The notes under the pieces were generated by a model, which saw only the letters and a program-made list of their open reading frames with translations, made no database searches and was not told the origin of the DNA. A program made the position numbers and the translations under genes. Positions 1-5,401 of a stretch of DNA of 5,401 nt are shown piece after piece; within the stretch, counting starts at the first letter, position 1, and each line of letters opens with the position of its first letter. The DNA is from JBNJEM01 sp051745935 (lineage in GTDB: Bacteria > Planctomycetota > Planctomycetia > Pirellulales > Pirellulaceae): contig JBNJEM010000556.1 of NCBI GenBank assembly GCA_051745935.1, forward strand, positions 1-5,401, written 5' to 3'.

Positions 1-792
1 GGATATCGGGAGACGATGCAGCGAGTGCACGACGGTCAAATTGGCGAAATCATCGCCATTGAGGAAAACTTCATTCGCGGGCCCTACGGCCAAACCAATC
101 GCCCAGGGGGATGGCGGGAGCTGGAAGTCCAGTACGGGAACCAATATCGCTTCTCTTGGCTCTGTGGCGACGACGTGCCCCAGTCGCTGGTCCACAATCT
201 GGATCGAGCGAGCTGGGCGCTGGGGGAAGTGACGCCGGTCAACTGCCATGGTCTTGGCGGACGAGCGATGACCAAGCATCTGTTGGGCGATGTGTTTGAT
301 CACCATTCGGTCGTCTATCACTATGACAACGGCGTGCGTCTCTACGCGTTTTGCCGTACGACGCCCAGTTGCTACAACGAGAATTCCAGCATCATTCTGG
401 GCTCGAAAGGGATCGCCTACCCAACCCGAAGTCGAATTACCGGCGAAAACGAATGGCGGTTTTCCGAAAGCATGGAGAGCCCCTACGTGGTCGAGCATAA
501 GGAATTCCTCAAGTCAATCCGCGCCGGCGCCCCGCTGAACTGTGGCGATTACATGTCCCGCAGTACGCTGATCGGCATCATGGGCGAACTGTCCTGCTAC
601 AGCGGAAAAGAAGTCACCTGGAAACAGGCGACGGAGTCCAATTACCACTTGCAGAATGAATACGCCAAGCGGCATGACACGACCGTGCCGAAGCCCGAGG
701 ACTGCACGTGGGAGATGGAGCCACCGACCAAGCCGAATGAGGAGGGGGTGTACCCCGTTTGCGCCATACCCGGGATCACGAAAAACATCTGA
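1..792 (+). CDS. Gfo/Idh/MocA family oxidoreductase, C-terminal part (5' end outside window)
   Basis: The frame is open from base 1, reading GYRETMQRVHDG, so the ATG at 16 is an internal methionine and the gene begins left of the window. The visible 263 residues match the C-terminal substrate-binding half of the Gfo/Idh/MocA family as found in planctomycetes. Recognisable stretches are the start of the alpha/beta domain (HDGQIGEI, about 10-17), SWLCGDDVPQSLVHNLDR (52-69), the family-typical FDHHSVVY (99-106), LGSKG (133-137), EHKEF (165-169) and a conserved tail around MGELSCYSGKEVTW (194-207), ending in IPGITKN. Family members are NAD(P)-dependent dehydrogenases or related enzymes acting on sugars, polyols and their derivatives. 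The Rossmann nucleotide-binding domain, and any Tat signal, would lie upstream and cannot be seen. The substrate cannot be told from sequence. The next gene is convergent, so this is the last gene of its transcription unit. Confidence 0.93.
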   Translation, partial: GYRETMQRVHDGQIGEIIAIEENFIRGPYGQTNRPGGWRELEVQYGNQYRFSWLCGDDVPQSLVHNLDRASWALGEVTPVNCHGLGGRAMTKHLLGDVFDHHSVVYHYDNGVRLYAFCRTTPSCYNENSSIILGSKGIAYPTRSRITGENEWRFSESMESPYVVEHKEFLKSIRAGAPLNCGDYMSRSTLIGIMGELSCYSGKEVTWKQATESNYHLQNEYAKRHDTTVPKPEDCTWEMEPPTKPNEEGVYPVCAIPGITKNI

Positions 793-882
793 CCCGCTTG
801 GGCCGCTCCAAACAAGCCGGCACCAGCGGTCATTGGGCACCGGATGGGGGCGAGTTTCCATGCCGGGGGGGTGGTTGCGTTT

Positions 883-907
883 GCGGTCGCGGACATCACG
901 CGGCCGC
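883..907 (+). terminator. GC-rich hairpin downstream of the oxidoreductase, possible terminator
   Basis: GCGGTCGCG (883-891) and CGCGGCCGC (899-907) form a 9-bp stem with a 7-base loop. One pair is G-U in the plus-strand RNA and would be A-C in the minus-strand RNA, so the fold favours the plus transcript. It begins about 90 bp after the oxidoreductase stop codon. No T-run follows it, so intrinsic termination is not established. It may instead stabilise the 3' end of the mRNA. Confidence 0.35.
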
Positions 908-991
908 TCGTCGCCCCAGGGTTGCGACGCGGAAGATGCTCAACGGCCTGACCGGTGGCATCGGCGACTCTGACACCGGACACCTCCGCGA

Positions 992-1012
992 CCGAACCCT
1001 GTAGGGTTCCGG
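992..1012. terminator. Inverted repeat beside the LRR gene stop, possible bidirectional terminator
   Basis: GAACCCT (994-1000) and AGGGTTC (1003-1009) are perfect inverted repeats. Two more C-G pairs (992-993 with 1011-1012) extend the stem past a bulged C at 1010. The element sits 11 bp beyond the stop codon of the leftward LRR gene and 200 bp past the oxidoreductase stop, where a shared terminator between convergent genes would be expected. There is no T-run on either side, so the call rests on symmetry and position only. Confidence 0.35.
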
Positions 1013-1022
1013 CTCGTCCGGG

Positions 1023-1895
1023 TTAGGGGGATTCGTGCCAATGGGTGAGGGGCGCGTGGACCATGGCGGTTTGAGGGTCGCGCTGGCCGCGGTCCGTGCC
1101 GCCATCGTGGATGATTTTGCAGGTGGGGGGGAGTGCCGGGAGCAATTCACCCACGCCTTCCGCCGAGATATTCGTTCGCTTGATGAACAGGGTCTCGAGT
1201 TGCACCAAGTTTTTCAGTTGCTCCACGGCCCCGTCATCCATTGCCGTATCACCCAAATACAAATGGGCCAGTTTCTTGAGTTCCGCGATCGAGTCCAGGC
1301 CGTCCGTGGTGATGTCAGTTTCGTTGAGAACTAATGTTTCTAGATGGGGCAGTCGAGGCAGATGTGCAAGTCCCATGTCGTTGACGTGGGACTGAGTCAG
1401 GTCCAGGTGCTTTAGGTTTGGCAAAACGGAAATTGTTTCGAGGGTGGCATTGGTGAAGTTTCCATGGAGGATAAGTATCTCCAAGCTCGAAATCGTTCGA
1501 ATGTGGACCAAGGCATGGTCACTCAGCCGATCTCCGGAGATTCTCAGCGACCGAAGCGCGGGATGCGAGGCCAAAGGGGCCAGGCCGTCGTCGGTCAGAT
1601 CGGTCCGGGACAGCGGAGCCAGGGACAACGCGCGTAGCCCGAGGAGACGGGCGGTTAAGGCGACGGCGTGGTTGGTTGCGTCGGTTCCGTTCAGACTAGC
1701 CGCCACGATGCGATTTTGATCATTCCATGAAAGATGTATGCCGCCGAATCGCGTGAGCCGTGCCGCGCTGTTTTTTTCGACCGGATAAAGGGGGTGGGAG
1801 ACACTCAGGTCGGTACGATCCTCGTCTTCGGCGGCTAGCGTGATCACCGGCAGACAAAGCAACAGTGGGGCGAGGAGAGAGGTTAACCGGTTCAT
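1023..1895 (-). CDS. Secreted leucine-rich-repeat protein
   Basis: This 290-residue protein starts with a Sec-type signal peptide: MNR, a hydrophobic core (about 4-20), and a likely cleavage near TLA-A or LAA-E (21-22). Cys14 lies in the core but is preceded by LLL, not a lipobox, so a lipoprotein is unlikely. After a linker (23-60), about eight leucine-rich repeats follow. Their lead hydrophobic residues are near 63, 87, 114, 138, 161, 185, 209 and 233, mostly 24 apart, with the pattern LxxLxLxxTxITDxGL. The last unit closes with LPPTCKIIHDG, typical of the end of such arrays. A 27-residue polar tail follows. The ATG at 1895 was chosen over the in-frame ATG at 1913 because it begins directly at the signal peptide and has TGGAAA about 10 bases upstream. 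LRR solenoids bind proteins; no catalytic domain is present. The partner is unknown. The gene is divergent from the AAA+ gene across a long spacer and convergent with the oxidoreductase. Confidence 0.85.
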   Translation of the reverse strand: MNRLTSLLAPLLLCLPVITLAAEDEDRTDLSVSHPLYPVEKNSAARLTRFGGIHLSWNDQNRIVAASLNGTDATNHAVALTARLLGLRALSLAPLSRTDLTDDGLAPLASHPALRSLRISGDRLSDHALVHIRTISSLEILILHGNFTNATLETISVLPNLKHLDLTQSHVNDMGLAHLPRLPHLETLVLNETDITTDGLDSIAELKKLAHLYLGDTAMDDGAVEQLKNLVQLETLFIKRTNISAEGVGELLPALPPTCKIIHDGGTDRGQRDPQTAMVHAPLTHWHESP

Positions 1896-2642
1896 GAACA
1901 GATTTCCAGTCATGGCTATGGGTGAGCTGGTCGAACATCCAGAGTAACGCGAATTGGAAGTGTTTGGTGAGGCTTCCGGGACGGAATATCGCGGAGGATG
2001 TTTTTTACCGCCCGTGACACAACGTGGCTCCCGCGCCCGGAACTCGCTGGTCAGACGACCCCCGCGCGTTTGCGTGAGGGCGTCTGAACACGGACTGTAA
2101 AACAGGGCGCTGATCCGGTTGGGACATTCCCGTTGTACACTGGAGGAAGTCCCCGCTATTGTATTCGGCTTCCTGAGCTCGCCTCATCCAGTGGCTCCGC
2201 AGCCGACCATCCCCGCGGCGATCCGCTACGGTGTTGGATGGGCCGGGAAGATCGATTGTTCCCGATGTGCCACGTGTAGTGAAGGCAGGGTGACGCGCGG
2301 ATCTTCCGATTGGGTAGCGCAGGCGGGCGCTATAACGCCGGGGGAGGTCTCCGCGGGAACGGTATCGGCGCCGGCCGAGGGGATTAACCGCGGGGCGTGG
2401 CACCGATTCATTGGTTTCCAAACGAAGTCATTGTCTGCGTGGAGCGTGTTCGGGCAGGTTATAACGATTGCACGAGGCATGTCCACCGCCTGCCGCGGCC
2501 GCCTTAACGCGGCGGGGGAAGCATCCCTTGTCGAATTCCCGCGTGGCGTTACTCGTAGCGTAGACTTTTGCGAGGGAGAGCGTGTTTTGGGCACGCGTCT
2601 TTCCGGCGGACCTCCTGGCCTACTCGAGAACGGCAACGGCTC
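1896..2642. other. Long divergent intergenic region, no convincing gene
   Basis: About 750 bp separate the divergent LRR and AAA+ genes and must contain both promoters. Open frames on both strands give low-complexity or Cys/Trp/Arg-rich translations with no recognisable motif, and most start at TTG. The clearest structure is the hairpin at 2051-2087. Two TATAACG strings (2331-2337 and 2460-2466) resemble sigma70 -10 elements pointing toward the AAA+ gene. The first has TTGGGT at 2310-2315, with a short 15-base spacer. The second has no acceptable -35 at normal spacing. These promoter guesses are weak. There is also a T6 run at 2001-2006. Nothing else was found that explains the length. Confidence 0.6.
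2051..2087. other. Long imperfect hairpin in the intergenic region
   Basis: TCAGACG (2051-2057) pairs with CGTCTGA (2081-2087). Inside it, after a bulged A at 2058, CCC (2059-2061) pairs with GGG (2078-2080). After a C-A mismatch, CGCGC (2063-2067) pairs with GCGTG (2072-2076) around a GTTT loop. That makes about 15 pairs in 37 bases. One internal pair is G-U in a plus-strand RNA and would be C-A in a minus-strand RNA, so the plus orientation folds slightly better. No T-run adjoins either end, so it does not look like a standard terminator. It could be part of a 5' leader, a small RNA or a protein-binding palindrome. Confidence 0.45.
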
Positions 2643-4034
2643 ATGACGGCGCTTGATAGTTCCACGACATCCTCCGGCAGCTTGGTGGCGGCCATTCTTT
2701 CGGAAGATACATTTTTTCCGGCCGAACCCGGCTCGATCGAGCAGACGGGCCTCTCCACGTCGTTGATCGAAGGGTTGATTTGCAAGTACGTGCAACTCGT
2801 TGGAGCGGCCAGTGGGCGACGGATTTCCGATCGGATTTGTCTCCCCTTCGGCGTGGTGGAGCCCGTATTTCGCTCGCTGCGTCAGCGTCAAATCCTGGTG
2901 CATTCCTCGGCCGCGCAAATGAATGATTACACCTATGTGTTAACCGATCAGGGGCAACACTTCACGTCCAAGATCATGGAGGCGTGTTCCTACGTGGGCC
3001 CCGCGCCGGTGCCACTCGACGATTACATTGTGTCGGTGGACGCGCAGACGATCCGCGCCGAGTCTCCCAAACGGCACGATTTGATGAAGGCGTTCGAGGA
3101 CATATCCGTCGATGTTGAACTGTTCGATCAATTAGGGCCGGCCATCAATTCGGGAGCGGGGCTGTTTCTTTACGGGGCCCCCGGCAATGGCAAAACGACC
3201 CTGGCCGCCCGCATCACCAGTTGTTTTGGGCAAACCATTTGGATTCCCCGGACGCTGGTCGAAGACAACCAACTGATCAAATTATACGATGCCGCCTATC
3301 ATGACAGTCAAGAGTCCGAAGAGAACAGTCTGCTCAAGAGCACGGACCACGATCGCCGGTGGATCAAAATTCGCCGCCCCACCGTTATTGTCGGCGGGGA
3401 ACTTACCATGGACGCGTTGGAGATCCGGCACGATCCGGTAAGTAATGTAAGTGAGGCGCCGTTACAGCTGAAGAGTAACTGTGGTTGTCTGCTCATTGAT
3501 GACTTTGGCCGCCAGCGAATCGAGCCGGCCGATCTGTTGAACCGTTGGATTGTTCCGCTGGAAAATCGGCAGGATTTTCTCATGATCGCCACGGGTAAGA
3601 AGATCCAGGTGCCTTTCGAACAGCTCATTATCTTCTCCACGAATCTCGACCCCACGGAACTAGCGGACGAAGCGTTTCTGCGCCGCATCCCCTACAAGAT
3701 TGAAGTCGGGGATCCGACGTGGGAAGAGTGCCACGAGTTGTTTGAAATGTTTGCCCAAGTCTTTGACTGCGAATATCGGCGGGATGTGGTCGAGGCACTG
3801 ATCGACCGGCATTTCAAGGCTCGCGGTCGCCCCCTCCGGCGATGTCACCCGCGGGATCTACTGATGCAAGTGCGTAACTATTGCGTCTATAACGAGCTGC
3901 CCATGCAGATGACAAACGAATACTTTGACCGGGTGGTGTGCAGCTACTTCACCGCCCTCTCGGGAGACGGGGAGGAGCCGCGTCGAGCGTCCTCGGAGCA
4001 GCGCGACGTGACTGAAATCTATGATCGCGAATAG
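2643..4034 (+). CDS. AAA+ ATPase with N-terminal winged-helix-like region
   Basis: The product has 463 residues. Residues 38-110 (LSTSLIEGLICKYV to YVLTDQGQHF) look like a winged-helix fold: a helical region, a GRRISDRICLP turn, a VEPVFRSLRQRQIL helix and a beta wing ending in LTDQG. The AAA+ core follows: Walker A GAPGNGKTT (178-186), Walker B CLLIDDFGR (282-290), sensor 1 STNLD (332-336), an arginine-finger candidate at R347/R348 (FLRRIPYKI), and a C-terminal lid with a sensor-2-like GRPLRRCHPRDLL (395-407). All ATPase residues are present, so it should hydrolyse ATP, probably as a ring oligomer in the cytoplasm. An acidic insert with SQESEENS (222-229) precedes Walker B. The ATG at 2643 is the first ATG in frame. 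The frame extends up to a TTG at 2568, but that stretch is Arg-rich and unlike the family. No strong Shine-Dalgarno is visible. Homologues with this IDDFGRQ/LRRI signature are annotated only as AAA family ATPase. Target and process are unknown, and no partner gene is adjacent. Confidence 0.92.
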   Translation: MTALDSSTTSSGSLVAAILSEDTFFPAEPGSIEQTGLSTSLIEGLICKYVQLVGAASGRRISDRICLPFGVVEPVFRSLRQRQILVHSSAAQMNDYTYVLTDQGQHFTSKIMEACSYVGPAPVPLDDYIVSVDAQTIRAESPKRHDLMKAFEDISVDVELFDQLGPAINSGAGLFLYGAPGNGKTTLAARITSCFGQTIWIPRTLVEDNQLIKLYDAAYHDSQESEENSLLKSTDHDRRWIKIRRPTVIVGGELTMDALEIRHDPVSNVSEAPLQLKSNCGCLLIDDFGRQRIEPADLLNRWIVPLENRQDFLMIATGKKIQVPFEQLIIFSTNLDPTELADEAFLRRIPYKIEVGDPTWEECHELFEMFAQVFDCEYRRDVVEALIDRHFKARGRPLRRCHPRDLLMQVRNYCVYNELPMQMTNEYFDRVVCSYFTALSGDGEEPRRASSEQRDVTEIYDRE

Positions 4035-4356
4035 ACGCCGCCGTGGGCGGCCGCCGAAGGAATCGGCAATGTTTCTGCTGGACCGGCGACACGCGCTGAT
4101 CGTCGACCTCGGATTACTTGTAGCCCCTGACAAAACCATACCCTCGCTTCCAAAACACCTTGGATTACGGGACGGCCGCATGGTTTGGTTATGGGCTTCT
4201 AGGCTGCCAAGCCCTCGGAGTGCACGGAAGTTTGTGGTGGCCACGCAAGGCACGGAGGGAATATCGAATACGGAGATGTTGTTCGCTGTCGTCTCCGTGA
4301 ATGTTTCCTCCCAACATCGCAATTATGATGTCAAACACGGCGAGGTTATTCTCTAA
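4021..4356 (+). CDS. Doubtful small ORF with AT-hook-like N-terminus
   Basis: An ATG-started frame of 111 codons overlaps the last 14 bases of the AAA+ gene in another frame and fills nearly all of the convergent spacer. It begins MIANRRRRGRPPKES, and RGRPPK resembles the AT-hook core (an Arg-Gly-Arg-Pro minor-groove DNA-binding motif). The rest has a hydrophobic patch (HALIVDLGLLVAP, about 24-36) and no family I recognise. Against it being a gene: no Shine-Dalgarno at useful distance, a basic start that comes from the GC-rich hairpin sequence, mixed third-position bases, and the same span is also open on the opposite strand. If real, it would be translated with the ATPase mRNA. More likely it is a chance ORF. 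Confidence 0.2.
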   Translation: MIANRRRRGRPPKESAMFLLDRRHALIVDLGLLVAPDKTIPSLPKHLGLRDGRMVWLWASRLPSPRSARKFVVATQGTEGISNTEMLFAVVSVNVSSQHRNYDVKHGEVIL

Positions 4357-4363
4357 TCATGGC
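4035..4363. other. Convergent intergenic spacer
   Basis: This 329-bp spacer lies between the 3' ends of the rightward AAA+ gene and the leftward GGDEF-CBS gene. It holds the small hairpin at 4037-4051 and the doubtful 111-codon ORF. Its right part looks slightly more AT-rich than the flanking genes. I see no clear intrinsic terminator for the leftward gene; the palindrome GCTTAAGC (4362-4369) overlaps that gene's stop codon but is too short to mean much. Confidence 0.5.
4037..4051 (+). terminator. Short GC hairpin just after the AAA+ stop codon
   Basis: GCCGCC (4037-4042) and GGCGGC (4046-4051) form a 6-bp all-GC stem with a 3-base loop, starting two bases after the TAG of the AAA+ gene. No T-run follows, so it is at best a weak terminator or an mRNA 3'-end structure. 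GC-rich sequence can give such stems by chance. Confidence 0.25.
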
Positions 4364-5401
4364 TTAAGCTTCAGGCCGGAGCTGTTGGGCGGACCATGTT
4401 TCCCGCACGACCAAGTAGTCGCTCGAGGTGGAGTAGGGCTGGTCGGGGGCGAAGCTGGTGAGGGCGAGCGGTTCGCTGAGGGCGGCCAAGCCGCTGCGGT
4501 AGACGATGCCCAGTGGTTTGTCGTGTCGAACGACCATGGCGACGTAGTGCCTTGGATCATCGTTCATGAAGAATTCCATCAGTTTAGTGAACGGTTCGTT
4601 CTCCGGAACTGTTTTTACATTGGTATCCATCAAGTCCCCGACCGTGGCCTGCCAGTGGGCATTGGATGTTTGGTCATCGTGGATGCGATGCTTGCTGAGC
4701 AATCCCAGGATTCGGCCTTGGTGATCGAGGACGGGCAATTTATCCAATTGGGTCTGTTGAAATGTTTCAGCCGCATGTTCCAGCTCCTCTTCGGGCCGCA
4801 GGAACCGAGCGCACGGGATCATGACATCGCGGGCAACGGTGGTGTCGAACAACCGCCCCTGACGGGCCAGATCTTCCCATTCCCCTGTTTCGCTCTCGAA
4901 TTGGCCGTGGCGGGCAACGCAATCACGGCCGGATGACTTGGCCATCCAAAGCGCGTGTTCGGCGCGCTGGATGACTTCGGATGCCGACGTGGAGCCGTCC
5001 ATGTCTCCGGCCACTCCCAGGCTGACCGTCACGGAGATGGCGTCACCGGCGACTTGGGTTTCAACGGCCGAAACGGATTCACGAACGCTTTCGGCCCAGG
5101 CCAATGCGGTGGCCTCGGACGAGTTGGGCAGCAAGGCCGCGAACCGTCCGCCGCCAAAATGGGCCAAGTACTTGCACGTGCTCGCCGCCAGAGTTCCGAT
5201 GTGGGCTGCAAGGTTTCGCAACAGGTCATTCCCGGCCGCAAAACCGTGCAAACGGTTGACGATGCTGAAAAAGTCCAGATCGATTAAGATGCATGAGATG
5301 GAGGGGACATCGAGCATGTCCAGCTCGCGGGCCAATCGGGTCCGAAAAGCCGATTCGCTCAAAAGCTTCGTCAGGTCGTCGATGGCCGCTTGTGTCTGGA
5401 T
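4364..5401 (-). CDS. Degenerate GGDEF domain plus CBS-pair protein (5' end outside window)
   Basis: The frame stays open to the right edge. Bases 5363-5401 encode IQTQAAIDDLTKL, and IDDLTKLLSESAF matches the DxLTGLxNRxxF start of a GGDEF domain. The TTG at 5360-5362 is therefore an internal leucine codon and the N-terminus is missing. Of the 345 visible residues, about 8-165 form a GGDEF fold: IDLDFFSIVN (40-49, metal-site Asp41 and substrate-site Asn49 kept), GGGRF (83-87) at the signature, and VTVSLGVA and AEHALWMAKSSGRD (124-160). Two CBS motifs follow, about 190-240 (VMIP, DKLPVLDHQGRILGLL) and 252-308 (VGDLMDTNVKTVPENEP, PLGIVYRSGLAAL), then a 37-residue tail. GGDEF-family enzymes join two GTP into cyclic di-GMP. 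Here both acidic signature residues are Gly85 and Arg86, the guanine-contact Asp is Asn58, and the RxxD inhibitory site reads STCK, so activity is unlikely. CBS pairs bind adenosine nucleotides or similar ligands. I infer a cytoplasmic sensor or scaffold. A sensory domain may precede it outside the window. Confidence 0.88.
   Translation of the reverse strand: MQTQAAIDDLTKLLSESAFRTRLARELDMLDVPSISCILIDLDFFSIVNRLHGFAAGNDLLRNLAAHIGTLAASTCKYLAHFGGGRFAALLPNSSEATALAWAESVRESVSAVETQVAGDAISVTVSLGVAGDMDGSTSASEVIQRAEHALWMAKSSGRDCVARHGQFESETGEWEDLARQGRLFDTTVARDVMIPCARFLRPEEELEHAAETFQQTQLDKLPVLDHQGRILGLLSKHRIHDDQTSNAHWQATVGDLMDTNVKTVPENEPFTKLMEFFMNDDPRHYVAMVVRHDKPLGIVYRSGLAALSEPLALTSFAPDQPYSTSSDYLVVRETWSAQQLRPEA

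Noticed and set aside
1125..1131. Run of seven G (C in the coding sense) inside the LRR gene, considered as a phase-variable tract
   Set aside because: The tract is short, and the frame on both sides gives the expected LPPTCKI ending, so there is no sign of switching.
1914..1938. Longer N-terminus for the LRR protein using upstream start codons
   Set aside because: Codons upstream of the ATG at 1895 add polar residues before the signal peptide, and the ATG at 1913 has no ribosome binding site.
2310..2336. TTGGGT-N15-TATAAC as a sigma70 promoter
   Set aside because: The spacer is too short, the -35 is poor, and it lies over 300 bp from the AAA+ start; mentioned only within the spacer entry.
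2005..2421. 138-codon minus-strand open frame in the long spacer
   Set aside because: The translation is dominated by Arg, Ser, Pro and Gly, with no domain or secretion signal, typical of chance frames in GC-rich DNA.
2568..2642. TTG-initiated 25-residue N-terminal extension of the AAA+ protein
   Set aside because: No ribosome binding site, an Arg/Trp-rich sequence unlike the rest of the protein, and a good ATG at 2643.
2226..2918. 230-codon minus-strand open frame
   Set aside because: It runs antisense through the start of the well-supported AAA+ gene, and its Arg/Pro/His-rich translation has no recognisable motif.
3858..4322. 154-codon minus-strand open frame
   Set aside because: Its first half occupies the convergent spacer and the rest is antisense to the ATPase C-terminus; no motifs and no family resemblance.

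Overview
The window looks like ordinary chromosome from a planctomycete, most likely a member of the Pirellulales. This rests on family resemblance: a Gfo/Idh/MocA oxidoreductase of the kind heavily duplicated in Planctomycetes, a secreted leucine-rich-repeat protein with 24-residue T.ITD.GL-type repeats, long gene-poor spacers, weak or absent Shine-Dalgarno sequences and moderately high GC. No rRNA, tRNA, insertion sequence, integrase or CRISPR array was seen.

Layout. Positions 1-792 (+) hold the C-terminal 263 residues of a Gfo/Idh/MocA dehydrogenase whose NAD-binding half lies left of the window. A 230-bp convergent spacer (793-1022) carries two hairpins. The LRR protein gene runs leftward (1023-1895, -) with a Sec-type signal peptide. 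A long divergent spacer (1896-2642, about 750 bp) follows. It has no convincing gene but contains a strong imperfect hairpin at 2051-2087. An AAA+ ATPase with an N-terminal winged-helix-like region runs rightward (2643-4034, +). A second convergent spacer (4035-4363) holds one doubtful ORF with an AT-hook-like start. From 4364 to the right edge (-) is a protein with a GGDEF-fold domain followed by a CBS pair. Its reading frame stays open to the last base, so its N-terminus is outside the window.

How the genes relate. Neighbours alternate in direction, so no operon is visible and nothing shows that the four genes share a pathway. By family, they cover sugar or polyol-type redox metabolism (oxidoreductase), an extracytoplasmic protein-interaction surface (LRR), an ATP-driven remodelling or regulatory motor (AAA+), and a ligand-sensing regulator probably unable to make c-di-GMP (GGGRF in place of GGDEF, no I-site, plus CBS pair). 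The most interesting points are the degenerate GGDEF-CBS protein, the winged-helix-like/AAA+ architecture, and the structured 750-bp spacer. I did not find a clearly new multi-gene system here.
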